DNA from: Streptococcus mitis
GTDB taxonomy: Bacteria > Bacillota > Bacilli > Lactobacillales > Streptococcaceae
DNA length: 64,000 bases
Direction of reading: 5' to 3'
NCBI RefSeq assembly: GCF_016658865.1
Contig: NZ_CP067992.1
Coordinates: 1,321,001 to 1,385,000 of the forward strand
A program made the translations under genes and the position numbers. Below the pieces are notes generated by a model that did no database searches, was not told the origin of the DNA, and saw only the letters and a list, made by a program, of their open reading frames with translations. Shown piece by piece: positions 51,741 through 60,862 of the stretch. Within the stretch, counting starts at the first letter, position 1. Each line of letters begins with the position of its first letter.

Positions 51741-52823
51741 ATGGAAATCAAGTCTTATAAAAAGAAAAACGGAGAGACAGCTTACATGTTCCGTGCCTAT
51801 ATCGGGAAAATTAACGGATATAGTCAATACGCTACTCGCCGTGGTTTTGAAACAAAAGCAAAAGCAAGAGCAGCACTACTTCAGCTTCAGGACGATATTG
51901 AGAGTGGTGAGCAAAGCAGGAAAGAAATCACGGTTGAGGAGATTGCGAAAAAATGGCTTAAAGATTATTCTGAAACCGTACAAGACAGCACCTACATCAA
52001 GACATCTAGGAACTTCAAGAATCACATCTATCCAGCTTTTGGTAATAGAAAAATAGCTAGTATCACTCCCCTTCAAATGCAAGATCAAGTCAATGAATGG
52101 TCTAGAAAATTAGTTTATGGTCGTAAATTGAAGGGATTGATGAATAATATTTTTAAATACGCAATTAGGCATGGATATATTGATACAAATCCAGTTGATA
52201 GCGTGATTACTTCGACAAGAAAGAAATCAGATGGCAAAAGCGACTTTTACAACAAAGATGAACTTCAAAAATTCTTAAAACTTGTCTCCAAAACAAAGGA
52301 TCTAGAGAAAATAACTCTATTCCGTCTTCTGGCCTTCACAGGGGCACGGAAAGGGGAAATTTTAGCTCTTGAATGGAACGACTGGACAGATAATACTCTG
52401 GACATAAACAAGGCTATTACAAGAGGTTTTGCAGGCGAAGAGATAGGAAACACCAAAACGGTCAGCAGTAATCGACTAATAAGCTTAGATAAGAAAACAA
52501 AAAGCATTTTAAAAAAATGGAAAAAGCAAAATCCAAATACCAAATACATTTTTGAAAATGAATTTAAAAAGCCAATTCCAAGTACATTGCCCAGAAAGTG
52601 GCTTATCAAGATTGTGGAAGGTAGCGACCTGCGTCCGATTAAAATCCACGGCTTCAGACATACACATGCCAGCCTTTGTTTTGACGCTGGTATGACTTTG
52701 AAGCAAGTCCAACATCGGTTAGGACATTCTGACTTGAAAACAACCATGAACGTTTATACTCACATAACTAAGCAAGCAAAAGATGACATCGGAGAACGCT
52801 TTGCGAGTTATATTGATTTTTAA
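51741..52823 (+). CDS. int: Tyrosine recombinase integrase
   Basis: 360 residues. Arm-binding N-terminus (MEIKSYKKKNGETAYMFRAY), SAM-like core-binding domain (about 60-160), catalytic part with R in FTGARKGEIL, H-x-x-R in HGFRHTHAS, H in QHRLGHSDLKTT and the nucleophile Tyr in MNVYTHITK. Directs insertion into ssrA; lies next to the attachment site. Confidence 0.96.
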   Translation: MEIKSYKKKNGETAYMFRAYIGKINGYSQYATRRGFETKAKARAALLQLQDDIESGEQSRKEITVEEIAKKWLKDYSETVQDSTYIKTSRNFKNHIYPAFGNRKIASITPLQMQDQVNEWSRKLVYGRKLKGLMNNIFKYAIRHGYIDTNPVDSVITSTRKKSDGKSDFYNKDELQKFLKLVSKTKDLEKITLFRLLAFTGARKGEILALEWNDWTDNTLDINKAITRGFAGEEIGNTKTVSSNRLISLDKKTKSILKKWKKQNPNTKYIFENEFKKPIPSTLPRKWLIKIVEGSDLRPIKIHGFRHTHASLCFDAGMTLKQVQHRLGHSDLKTTMNVYTHITKQAKDDIGERFASYIDF

Positions 52824-52842
52824 GGAGGTTCGCCTCCTTTTT
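52824..52842 (+). terminator. Integrase terminator
   Basis: GGAGG-TTCG-CCTCC then T5 directly after the stop codon. Confidence 0.85.
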
Positions 52843-52862
52843 GTGACTCCTTTTGTGACTCC
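52839..52862 (+). repeat. Right pair of integrase arm-type sites
   Basis: Two identical tandem 12-mers TTTTGTGACTCC. They match the left pair at 11028-11051 at 10 of 12 positions, same orientation. Confidence 0.65.
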
Positions 52863-52906
52863 CTTTTTCGCAAAAGAATGCCAAGGAATACCAAAGACAA
52901 AAATAA

Positions 52907-52931
52907 AAAACGTTGATTTAACAACGTTTTA
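52907..52931. terminator. Phage-borne copy of the ssrA terminator
   Basis: AAAACGTTG - loop - CAACGTTTT. On the minus strand it stops tmRNA transcription in the lysogen. Related GAATRCCAA-type short repeats flank it here and the host copy at 10923. Confidence 0.7.
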
Positions 52932-52961
52932 CCAAGGAATGCAAAAGAATGCAAAGGAATA

Positions 52962-52980
52962 ATGGAGCCGGTGGGAGTCG
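52962..52980. repeat. Attachment site, right, inside ssrA
   Basis: Same 19 bases as 10977-10995. Here the sequence continues as an unbroken tmRNA. Confidence 0.9.
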
Positions 52981-53307
52981 AACCCACGTCCAAACATCTG
53001 CTAACATATTTGTCTACAACCATAGGTTATGTATTCGTTTAACAGTCCCTCGACACATAACTCAAGCCTAGAAACCGCGAGTCTATCAATCTCTTATCAA
53101 GCCGCTAGACAAGACTTAATCGTATCTCGCTAATAATAAGACCTGTCATTGAACACGAGCAATCCAAATCGGGTCACGCCTGCTGGTTTTTAGGCAGCTA
53201 GAGCGTAAGAAGTGTTATTTTTTGCAGTTATATTTAACTGAGCGTTTACGTCGCCACACGAGTCGCAAAATATGCCTCATAATGCCTGTCGAATCCGTAA
53301 CGACCCC
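52964..53307 (-). ncRNA. ssrA: tmRNA
   Basis: 344 nt, starting GGGGTCGTTACGG and ending in GGTTCGACTCCCACC with encoded CCA. The tag frame (53190-53225) reads AKNNTSYALAA then stop, the streptococcal proteolysis tag. Frees stalled ribosomes. The gene is still whole because the phage brings or regenerates the same 3' end. Confidence 0.97.
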
Positions 53308-53323
53308 AAAAGACAATAAAACC

Positions 53324-53352
53324 ATTATACCTTATCTAACACAAAAATGCAA
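53324..53352 (-). promoter_or_regulatory. ssrA promoter
   Basis: TTGCAT, 17 bases, TATAAT preceded by G-G (extended -10), about 17 bases before the mature 5' end. Confidence 0.7.
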
Positions 53353-53368
53353 AAAGGAAAGCAATTAA

Positions 53369-54004
53369 CTACAAAAGATAGTCTTTCAAAGATTTTGTCA
53401 AAACCTGATAACCAGCAACACTAAGGTGCAACCCATCAGTTGTATAATCTTTTTTGAGTTGACCTGCCTGGTCTGTCAAACTATCAAAAACTGGCACAAA
53501 TTCTACCTGCATATAGGCAGAAGCAAGCTCTTGATAGGCTTGATTCCATTTCTGAATTTTTTCATTCGTGCGGATATAGACTGTCTGCTTGTACTCCTCT
53601 CCCTCATCGACTGGCAAAATAGAAAGCAATTTTATCTCTGTCAGTGGGTAATCGCGAGCAATAGACTGTATGATAGCTTCGAGATTATTGAGAGTCTCAT
53701 TCACAGGCACATCTTTTCCGATATCATTTGTCCCAATCAGAAGGACAATTTTATCTACCGCTCCACCGTAAAGATGCGCATCTAGATTCTCTAGTAACAG
53801 CCCTGTCTGATAACCTCGAATGCCTCGATTGACAATCGTCTTTGCAGTCCCAAATAGTTCCTGTAGAGGATAATATTCGACAATGGAATCCCCAATAAAG
53901 AGAATATCGGGCTCTAGAACAGAAACTTGATTTAGGTGACGATACTTGGTTTGGATTTTTTCTTGTTCCTTTAGTAACCAATTTTCTAATAACTGTACTG
54001 CCAC
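53369..54004 (-). CDS. SGNH/GDSL hydrolase (PAF-acetylhydrolase-like)
   Basis: 211 residues, cytosolic. Four blocks present: FIGDSIVEYY (Ser), NRGIRGYQ (Gly), LIGTNDIG (Asn) and TDGLHLSVAGY (Asp-His). Esterase or lipase-like action on an unknown ester. Two bases from the HAD gene. Confidence 0.92.
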   Translation of the reverse strand: MAVQLLENWLLKEQEKIQTKYRHLNQVSVLEPDILFIGDSIVEYYPLQELFGTAKTIVNRGIRGYQTGLLLENLDAHLYGGAVDKIVLLIGTNDIGKDVPVNETLNNLEAIIQSIARDYPLTEIKLLSILPVDEGEEYKQTVYIRTNEKIQKWNQAYQELASAYMQVEFVPVFDSLTDQAGQLKKDYTTDGLHLSVAGYQVLTKSLKDYLL

Positions 54005-54005
54005 T

Positions 54006-54833
54006 TCATTCTCCTTTTTCTAACCAGTTTTCCAAGATTTGATAAACTCCTCCTTGGCTATTGGCTGGCGCTAGAGCAGTAGCCACAGCTTTGGCTTTAT
54101 CATCAGCATTTTCCATCGCATAGGCAATTCCAGCCATTTCAAGCATTTCAACATCATTTTCACTGTCACCAAAAGCCATGATTTGTTGGGAGGTCAAGTC
54201 CCAGCGCTTGAGTAATTCTTCCAAGCCCCATGCTTTATGAATTCCAGCTTGAAGGATATCAATGCAACCATAGCCACTCGATACAGCACGAACACGGCCA
54301 TCAAAGAGGTCATTGATTTCTTCCAAGACCGAACTCAAACGTTCCTCACCAACAACCATACTCATCTTGAGCACACCACCAAAGAGGTCAGAGGTTAATT
54401 CGTCCACAAATTGCATCCGTTGGTAGAATTTTTCAATCATTTCTGAAGTCATAAAACTTTCAAGGTCTGTAAAAATCGTACCTTCCTTGACGAAACCACC
54501 CTTCATAGCCGTCACAACAAACTGGTCCTGACACGCTCGACCCTTGAAATGAGCCAAAGCCTTATCGACAATGGCATCATCCCAAGTCTGTGCCTGAATC
54601 AATTCATTGTTTTCAAAAATACGAGCACCGTTTGCAACAACCAGAACCACTCGATCGACCAAGTGCTCCAGTAGTTGCCTCATGCGGTGAATTTCATTCC
54701 CAGTCGCGATGACAAAACGAATACCCCTTTGATCCAACTGATCTAAAATCTTTTCCAAGCGTGGGAGATCAAGCTGGCCTCTAGCATCCAGCAAGGTCCC
54801 ATCCATATCTGTCGCAATTACTTTAATCGTCAT
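54006..54833 (-). CDS. HAD-superfamily Cof-type sugar phosphatase
   Basis: 275 residues. Motif I DMDGTLLDARG, motif II VIATGNE, motif IV FGDSENDVEML, and the IIB cap between. Acts on phosphorylated sugars or cofactors; substrate not predictable. Confidence 0.93.
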   Translation of the reverse strand: MTIKVIATDMDGTLLDARGQLDLPRLEKILDQLDQRGIRFVIATGNEIHRMRQLLEHLVDRVVLVVANGARIFENNELIQAQTWDDAIVDKALAHFKGRACQDQFVVTAMKGGFVKEGTIFTDLESFMTSEMIEKFYQRMQFVDELTSDLFGGVLKMSMVVGEERLSSVLEEINDLFDGRVRAVSSGYGCIDILQAGIHKAWGLEELLKRWDLTSQQIMAFGDSENDVEMLEMAGIAYAMENADDKAKAVATALAPANSQGGVYQILENWLEKGE

Positions 54834-54854
54834 TTACTTTCCTCTGGATTTAAG

Positions 54855-56186
54855 CTAGTCCCACTTCAATCCCACATGTTCGTTCATTTCTTTATAGGCT
54901 GTATCAATTCGCTCCTTAGTCGCTTCATCTAACTGGTCACGATGGCTACCACCCTCGATAAAGTCTTCTAAGATATAGGTTTGGTAATGATATAGGGGAT
55001 ATCCTTCTGGTGAAAAAGTTCCTTTTGGTGTTCGATTGACCCAAGTAGGATGAGCTTTAGCTGTTTCAATAGTTGTTTGTCCATCTTTTTTCTTGACAGT
55101 TACATCCATAAGAACACCACGCTCTGTCCACTTAGCATTGTCTACACCAGTCATTGTTTCAATACGTTGGTTAGAAATGAAGTTCCCCATTGAATAGATA
55201 ATGAGTTTCTTGTCTCCATCTTTTTCAACAATCTCAGATGGTTCAACTACGTGTGGATGGCCTCCAAAGATAATATCCGCTCCCCAATCAATCATCTTGT
55301 GGTACAAAGCCTTTTGCTCTTCAGTCGGTTCTATTCGATACTCAACACCCATCTGAGGCATGATAACAGTAATATCCGCTTCCTTCTCTGCACGCTCAAT
55401 TTCAGCCTTCATCTTATCTTCGTTTAGGTCTGAAAGATAGCGGTTATAATCTTCTTGAGAAATACTTTGCTCAATTCCATTAAATCCATAAGAATAAGCC
55501 AAAAGTGCAACCTTGATACCGTTCACTTCCTTGATAACGAGCGGAGCTTGATCACGTGACTCGTGCGTATAAACTCCAATAGGTGTCATTCCTGCCTTTT
55601 CAATTGCATCTGCCGTTGAAATGACTCCTTCAATTTGCGAATCTAAAACATGATTATGGGCTAAATCTAAAACATGATACCCAGCATCTTTAATAGCATC
55701 CATTACTTGACCAGGAGCATTAAATAAAGGATAGCCAGCTAGATAATGATCTTTATTAATGGTCCCTTCAAAATCACCTATTGCCAAATCTGCCTGCTTA
55801 AGCCAAGGAGTTACGTATTCAAAATTCTCATGAAAATCATAGCTGCCATCTTCCTTTTTAGCTGACATATAGATAATATCATGGTAAAGTAAATCTCCAT
55901 GGGCCATAATACGAGCACTTGTTTCTTCTTCCTGATCTTTAGATTTTTGATTTGTCTTATTTGCTTCTTTAGAAATGGCATCCTTTTTTTGACTGGTCAA
56001 GGGGATTCCTTGGAAACTTTCAAACAGCAAGACCAAGCCCATTGATAAAGCAACTGCTAGCAAGAGTATCGCCACAAACCCCTTATTACTCCACTTACGA
56101 TAACGTCTAAAAAAGTTGACCAAACCTTTCACAAAGCGAAAAACTGGTCCACGTTTATGTCTATCTTGTCTTCTTTGCATCTCCAT
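54855..56186 (-). CDS. CapA-family membrane-anchored metallophosphatase-like protein
   Basis: 443 residues. Basic N-terminus, one membrane segment (about 38-58), then a calcineurin-like PGA_cap fold: MAHGDLLYHD, IGDFEGTIN, DLAHNHVLDS, and GGHPHVVEPSEIV with metal ligands. Outside the cell. Related proteins work in polyglutamate or capsule anchoring, but no cap operon is here. Confidence 0.9.
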   Translation of the reverse strand: MEMQRRQDRHKRGPVFRFVKGLVNFFRRYRKWSNKGFVAILLLAVALSMGLVLLFESFQGIPLTSQKKDAISKEANKTNQKSKDQEEETSARIMAHGDLLYHDIIYMSAKKEDGSYDFHENFEYVTPWLKQADLAIGDFEGTINKDHYLAGYPLFNAPGQVMDAIKDAGYHVLDLAHNHVLDSQIEGVISTADAIEKAGMTPIGVYTHESRDQAPLVIKEVNGIKVALLAYSYGFNGIEQSISQEDYNRYLSDLNEDKMKAEIERAEKEADITVIMPQMGVEYRIEPTEEQKALYHKMIDWGADIIFGGHPHVVEPSEIVEKDGDKKLIIYSMGNFISNQRIETMTGVDNAKWTERGVLMDVTVKKKDGQTTIETAKAHPTWVNRTPKGTFSPEGYPLYHYQTYILEDFIEGGSHRDQLDEATKERIDTAYKEMNEHVGLKWD

Positions 56187-56254
56187 TCTCCCTACTTTCT
56201 AATGCAAGCCTTTTCTTTTTATTATATCACAGATAAGTAATTCTTTCACAATTG

Positions 56255-56359
56255 ATACTCTTCGAAAATCAAATTCAAACCACGTCAGCGTCGCCTTACC
56301 GTACTCAAGTACAGCCTGCGGCTAGCTTCCTAGTTTGCTCTTTGATTTTCATTGAGTAT
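56255..56359. repeat. RUP-like dispersed repeat, 105 bp
   Basis: Ends form an imperfect inverted repeat (ATACTCTTCGAAAATC and GATTTTCATTGAGTAT), with ACCACGTCAGCGTCGCC and GCCTGCGGCTAGCTTCC inside, as in pneumococcal RUP units. Non-autonomous. Between CapA and def. Confidence 0.8.
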
Positions 56360-56459
56360 GAATTGAACTTCTATCTATTTTCTATAAATCCTAAAGGCTG
56401 TAATGCTTTCATTCCTTGTCATTTTGTGATATCATGTAGAGGTAATGAAAGGAGAGAAA

Positions 56460-57071
56460 ATGTCTGCAATAGAACGTATTACAAAAGCTGCTCACTTAAT
56501 TGATATGAACGATATTATCCGCGAAGGGAATCCTACTCTACGCGCAGTTGCTGAGGAAGTCACTTTCCCCTTGTCTGACCAGGAAATCATCCTAGGCGAA
56601 AAGATGATGCAATTCCTGAAACATTCCCAAGATCCTGTCATGGCTGAAAAGATGGGACTCCGCGGTGGGGTTGGACTTGCTGCTCCTCAATTAGATATCT
56701 CAAAACGTATTATCGCTGTTTTGGTGCCAAACATTGTCGAAGAAGGCGAAACTCCACAGGAAGCCTACGACTTGCAAGCCATTATGTACAATCCAAAAAT
56801 CGTCTCTCACTCTGTTCAAGACGCTGCTCTTGGTGAAGGAGAAGGCTGCCTCTCTGTTGACCGCAACGTGCCTGGCTATGTAGTTCGCCATGCCCGCGTT
56901 ACTGTTGACTACTTTGACAAGGATGGAGAAAAACACCGTATCAAGCTCAAAGGCTACAACTCCATCGTTGTTCAGCATGAAATTGACCACATCAACGGTA
57001 TCATGTTTTACGATCGCATCAATGAAAAAGACCCATTTGCAGTTAAAGATGGTTTACTGATTCTGGAATAA
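56460..57071 (+). CDS. def: Peptide deformylase
   Basis: 203 residues from ATG 56460 (AAAGGAG upstream). Removes the formyl group from new proteins. Motif 1 GVGLAAPQL, motif 2 EGCLSV (metal Cys), motif 3 [10 protein letters not shown] (HExxH). Type 2 enzyme of Gram-positives. Confidence 0.97.
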   Translation: MSAIERITKAAHLIDMNDIIREGNPTLRAVAEEVTFPLSDQEIILGEKMMQFLKHSQDPVMAEKMGLRGGVGLAAPQLDISKRIIAVLVPNIVEEGETPQEAYDLQAIMYNPKIVSHSVQDAALGEGEGCLSVDRNVPGYVVRHARVTVDYFDKDGEKHRIKLKGYNSIVVQHEIDHINGIMFYDRINEKDPFAVKDGLLILE

Positions 57072-57073
57072 AG

Positions 57074-57099
57074 AAAATCCCGTTGCAAGACGGGGTTTT
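57074..57099 (+). terminator. def terminator, overlapping the rlmB promoter
   Basis: AAAATCCCG - TTGCAAGA - CGGGGTTTT. The loop contains the TTGCAA that can serve as -35 for the next gene. Confidence 0.75.
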
Positions 57100-57109
57100 G
57101 TGTTATAAT
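57084..57109 (+). promoter_or_regulatory. rlmB promoter, likely leaderless
   Basis: TGTTATAAT (core 57104-57109), an extended -10, ends six bases before the ATG at 57116; start of transcription should fall on the ATG. Confidence 0.55.
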
Positions 57110-57115
57110 AGAGGC

Positions 57116-57844
57116 ATGAAAACAAATGATATTGTCTATGGCGTCCACGCCGTTACCGAAGCTCTCCTTGCAAACACAGGAAACAAACTTTACCTCCAAG
57201 AAGATCTCCGAGGTAAGAATGTTGAGAAAGTCAAGGAACTAGCTACAGAAAAGAAGGTCTCCATTTCTTGGACCTCAAAAAAATCCCTCTCTGAGATGAC
57301 TGAAGGTGCTGTCCACCAAGGTTTTGTTCTACGAGTGTCCGAATTTGCCTATAGTGAGCTGGACCAAATCCTTGCCAAAACACGCCAAGAAGAAAATCCT
57401 TTGCTATTAATTCTGGATGGCTTAACCGACCCTCACAACTTAGGCTCCATCTTAAGAACAGCCGATGCGACCAATGTTTCAGGAGTCATCATTCCCAAGC
57501 ACCGTGCTGTCGGAGTTACTCCTGTCGTTGCCAAAACAGCCACAGGTGCTATTGAGCACGTTCCAATTGCTCGAGTGACCAATCTGAGCCAAACTCTAGA
57601 CAAACTCAAGGATGAAGGATTCTGGACCTTTGGAACAGATATGAATGGGACTCCTTGCCACAAGTGGAATACAAAAGGGAAAATTGCCCTCATCATCGGA
57701 AATGAAGGAAAAGGCATCTCTAGCAACATCAAAAAACAGGTTGATGAGATGATTACCATTCCGATGAATGGACATGTTCAAAGTCTCAATGCCAGTGTTG
57801 CTGCAGCCATTCTCATGTACGAAGTTTTTCGAAATAGACTATAA
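57116..57844 (+). CDS. rlmB: 23S rRNA 2'-O-methyltransferase (TrmH/SpoU family)
   Basis: 242 residues from ATG 57116. N-terminal substrate-binding domain (YGVHAVTEAL), then the SPOUT knot: DPHNLGSILRTADA, IIGNEGKGIS and PMNGHVQSLNASVAAA. Modifies G in 23S rRNA; could also be a YacO-type tRNA/rRNA relative. Confidence 0.88.
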   Translation: MKTNDIVYGVHAVTEALLANTGNKLYLQEDLRGKNVEKVKELATEKKVSISWTSKKSLSEMTEGAVHQGFVLRVSEFAYSELDQILAKTRQEENPLLLILDGLTDPHNLGSILRTADATNVSGVIIPKHRAVGVTPVVAKTATGAIEHVPIARVTNLSQTLDKLKDEGFWTFGTDMNGTPCHKWNTKGKIALIIGNEGKGISSNIKKQVDEMITIPMNGHVQSLNASVAAAILMYEVFRNRL

Positions 57845-57878
57845 AAAAGTTTCCAGTCATCTGATTGGAAACTTTTTT
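57843..57878. terminator. Bidirectional terminator, rlmB and trxB
   Basis: AAAAAAGTTTCCA and TGGAAACTTTTTT, perfect 13-base arms. Confidence 0.9.
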
Positions 57879-57882
57879 ATGA

Positions 57883-58794
57883 TTAACTATGTTCGGTGAT
57901 AAACTTATAAGCTTCTTGACCAGCGATAGCTCCATCTCCAACTGCTGTTGTTACTTGGCGAAGGTCTTTCAAGCGAACATCTCCAACGGCAAAGATACCA
58001 TCAACCGCAGTTTTCATGTGGTTATCTGTCACAATCCAGCCAGCCTGATTTTGGATATTCAATCCTTTAACAAAATCGCTAAGAGGGTCCAAACCAACAT
58101 AGATAAAGACGCCACCGAAGGCTTGTTCTGTCACTTGACCTGTTTTCACATTTTCAAAAACGACAGATTCTACTCGGTTTTCGCCCTTGATTTCCTTCAC
58201 TACAGAATCCCAGATAAAGCTGATTTTCTCATTCGCAAAGGCGCGGTCTTGTAAAACTTTTTGAGCACGAAGTTGGTCACGACGATGAACAATGGTAACA
58301 GTCTTAGCAAAACGAGTCAAGAAGAGGGCTTCTTCAACAGCTGAATCTCCGCCACCAACTACCAACAAATCTTGGTCACGGAAGAAAGCACCATCACACA
58401 CGGCACAGTAAGAAACACCACGACTGTTCAGTTCTTCTTCTCCAGGTACTCCCAAAGGACGGTGTTTTGAACCAGTCGCTACGATAACTGTACGTGTTTC
58501 GTATGTTTGGTCATCAGTCATCACTTTCTTAAAATCACCATGGTCTTCGACATTTTCAACATAACCATAAATATGCTCAACACCAAGATTTTCAAGTGGT
58601 TCAAACATCTTTTCAGCCAATTCAGGTCCACTAATATTAGCGTATCCTGGGTAATTTTCGATATCCGATGTATTATTCATCTGACCACCTGGCAGACCAC
58701 CTTCAATCAAGGCTACTTTGAGATTGCTTCGAGCAGCATACAAGGCTGCAGTCATTCCTGCAGGACCAGCACCGATAATAATAGTATCGTACAT
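57883..58794 (-). CDS. trxB: Thioredoxin reductase
   Basis: 303 residues. FAD GAGPAGMTAALYAA, redox CAVC in SYCAVCDGAFF, NADPH GGGDSAVEEA, and C-terminal FAD GIFAVGDVR. Keeps thioredoxin reduced. Confidence 0.97.
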   Translation of the reverse strand: MYDTIIIGAGPAGMTAALYAARSNLKVALIEGGLPGGQMNNTSDIENYPGYANISGPELAEKMFEPLENLGVEHIYGYVENVEDHGDFKKVMTDDQTYETRTVIVATGSKHRPLGVPGEEELNSRGVSYCAVCDGAFFRDQDLLVVGGGDSAVEEALFLTRFAKTVTIVHRRDQLRAQKVLQDRAFANEKISFIWDSVVKEIKGENRVESVVFENVKTGQVTEQAFGGVFIYVGLDPLSDFVKGLNIQNQAGWIVTDNHMKTAVDGIFAVGDVRLKDLRQVTTAVGDGAIAGQEAYKFITEHS

Positions 58795-58859
58795 ATAGAT
58801 TCCTTCTTTCTTGTTGTAACTATCTTTATTCTAACTCTTTCTTGTCAATGAAGCAAGGA

Positions 58860-59084
58860 TTATGCCTTGAAAACAAGAATTAAACTCATAACCGCAAAGG
58901 ATAATACTGGAACAACCAAGACCCCAATCATAATCATATCATAGAGATGGGCTTGGCGAGCCTTAGCAGTCTTATCAACTCCCGACATGGCTCTCAGTCC
59001 AATCCAAATCCCTAAAAAAATCAGGACGAGGATGGTGGTCAAGATCAAACTCTCGAAATATAAAGAAAATAGTTGCAGTAGCAT
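58860..59084 (-). CDS. DUF4059 small membrane protein
   Basis: 74 residues from the ATG at 59084 (GAGAG five bases before); the ATG 12 bases earlier has no SD. Two membrane segments (LILTTILVLIFLGIWIGL; IMIGVLVVPVLSFAVM). Conserved beside trxB in streptococci; function unknown. Confidence 0.8.
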   Translation of the reverse strand: MLLQLFSLYFESLILTTILVLIFLGIWIGLRAMSGVDKTAKARQAHLYDMIMIGVLVVPVLSFAVMSLILVFKA

Positions 59085-59161
59085 GATTTCTCTCATTTCT
59101 ATCTTTTTTAAAGAGTAAACTCAGCTAGTCCAGCTAACTGAGTTTTCCTTTATCTATTATA

Positions 59162-59905
59162 TCAAATATAAGTCCGTTTGTAACTAGCGAAGAATTCTTT
59201 TGTCCGTTCTTCTTTAGGATGGTGGATAATCTCATCCGGTGTTCCAGACTCGATGATTTTCCCCTTATCTAAGAAAAGAATCTTATCAGCCACTTGGGCT
59301 ACAAAGGACATGTCATGACTGACCAAAATCATGGTTTGACCTGACTTAGCAGCATCTGCAATAGACTTCTCTACTTCACCGACCAATTCTGGGTCAAGAG
59401 CTGAAGTTGGTTCGTCTAAGAGCAAGACATCTGGTTTCATAGCAAGAGCACGCGCCAAGGCAACCCGTTGCTTCTGTCCACCTGATAAATGGCGAGGGTA
59501 ATGGTTTTCACGGTCCGAAAGCCCAACCTTAGCCAACTCTTCCTTGGCAATCTTAGTCGCTTCTTGGTCAGACAATTTCTTGACAACAACCAAGCCTTCT
59601 TTTACATTATCAAGTGCTGTTCGGCGTTCAAACAAATTAAACTGTTGGAAAACCATAGACAACTTACGGCGTAGGGCCAGGATTTCTTCTTGAGTGATTT
59701 TAGAAAAATCAACTGAGAAATCATCAATCTGAATAGAGCCACTGTCAGGAGTTTCAAGATAATTGAGACTGCGTAAAAAGGTTGATTTTCCAGCTCCTGA
59801 AGAACCAATCAAGGCTACGACTTCCCCTTTTTGGATATCCAAGTCCAGATGATCCAAGACAGTCTGTCCTGAAAAGGATTTACTTAAATTCGAAATCTTA
59901 ATCAT
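59162..59905 (-). CDS. Amino-acid ABC transporter ATPase
   Basis: 247 residues. Walker A GSSGAGKST, Q-loop VFQQFNLF, signature HLSGGQKQR, Walker B VLLLDEPTSAL, H-loop VSHDM. Polar amino acid uptake type; works with the permease just upstream. Possible cystine or related substrate. Confidence 0.96.
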   Translation of the reverse strand: MIKISNLSKSFSGQTVLDHLDLDIQKGEVVALIGSSGAGKSTFLRSLNYLETPDSGSIQIDDFSVDFSKITQEEILALRRKLSMVFQQFNLFERRTALDNVKEGLVVVKKLSDQEATKIAKEELAKVGLSDRENHYPRHLSGGQKQRVALARALAMKPDVLLLDEPTSALDPELVGEVEKSIADAAKSGQTMILVSHDMSFVAQVADKILFLDKGKIIESGTPDEIIHHPKEERTKEFFASYKRTYI

Positions 59906-60705
59906 TAACGAAGGTCTCCTTTCACATCTGCTTGCACTGTATCGGGTGCAGAAATAGCCATTTTTCTCTCGATGAAACGACCGAGGCTCTCAATACCGAT
60001 ATTTACTACCCAATAAACAAGGGCGACGGATATGAAGCGTTCAAAATAGCGGTAATCAGCACCACCCAAAATCTGAGCTTGGGCAAAGACTTCCACAACA
60101 CCCGCACTAAAGGCTAGAGATGTTCCTTTGGTCAAGCCGATTAGGGAATTAATCAAGGTTGGAGTCGCCACAACGGCCGCATTTGGAATAATCACGCGAC
60201 GATAAACTTGTGCTCGGGTCATTCCCAGACTGCGTGCCGCCTCAATTTCACCAGGATTAACTGAGAGAATCGCTGCACGAATGGTTTCACTCGCATAAGC
60301 TGCCTCATTAAAAGCAAAGGCAACAATCGCAAAAGCAGCAGCTGGAATCGCATTGATATTAAGACCTGTTCCCCATTGCTGATTGAGGGCTTTCAAAGCC
60401 AAAGGAATCCCGTAGTAGGTCAACATGAGTTGCACCAAAATCGGTGTCCCTTTGAGGAAACTAACAAAGAAGGCCTGCAAGGGGTATAAAATCTTGACAC
60501 GATTGATTTTCACAATAGCAAAAAGAAGCGCCAAAACCAAGCCAAAAAGGGCACCACCAATGGTCAACATAATCGTTGTTGGAAGCTGTTGAACAATTCT
60601 TGGAATTCCATCAAAGACCGAACGCAGGCTAAACAGCTTGCCATCTGGAATCAATTGCATCAAGTTTTGGTACCAATCTGATGCTAAAATCGTTGTAACA
60701 TTCAT
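59905..60705 (-). CDS. Amino-acid ABC transporter permease (HisM type)
   Basis: 266 residues with five to six membrane segments and the EAA loop (EIEAARSLGMTRAQVYRRVI). No binding-protein domain is fused and none lies adjacent, so the solute-binding protein is coded elsewhere. Overlaps the ATPase start. Confidence 0.94.
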   Translation of the reverse strand: MNVTTILASDWYQNLMQLIPDGKLFSLRSVFDGIPRIVQQLPTTIMLTIGGALFGLVLALLFAIVKINRVKILYPLQAFFVSFLKGTPILVQLMLTYYGIPLALKALNQQWGTGLNINAIPAAAFAIVAFAFNEAAYASETIRAAILSVNPGEIEAARSLGMTRAQVYRRVIIPNAAVVATPTLINSLIGLTKGTSLAFSAGVVEVFAQAQILGGADYRYFERFISVALVYWVVNIGIESLGRFIERKMAISAPDTVQADVKGDLR

Positions 60706-60862
60706 AAAAACATCCTCTCCTGATAATGATTCATTCTACCATACTTCTGCCGTCAATGAAATTATTTGCTACGGTCAGATACAGACTTTGTCTACCTACT
60801 AGTTTATCATACTTTGAAACAGGGAGGTTATATATTTTATCTATCAAAGAGATAAGTAAAAA

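Larger units (their letters stand above)
10977..52980. mobile_element. Integrated siphovirus prophage, about 42 kb
   Basis: Bounded by 19-bp direct repeats in the 3' end of ssrA. It contains an integrase next to the attachment site and complete lysogeny, replication, packaging, head, tail and lysis modules in the usual order. No essential late gene is obviously broken, so it may be inducible. The portal, minor head protein and large terminase are of SPP1/PBSX type, suggesting headful packaging; this last point is inference. Confidence 0.95.

Noticed and set aside
53369-56186. Capsule locus because of the CapA-like gene
   Set aside because: No glycosyltransferase, wzy/wzx or polyglutamate genes are nearby; CapA-like proteins often occur alone.
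56255-56359. Attachment site or phage remnant between CapA and def
   Set aside because: The segment is a RUP-like dispersed repeat with matching inverted ends.
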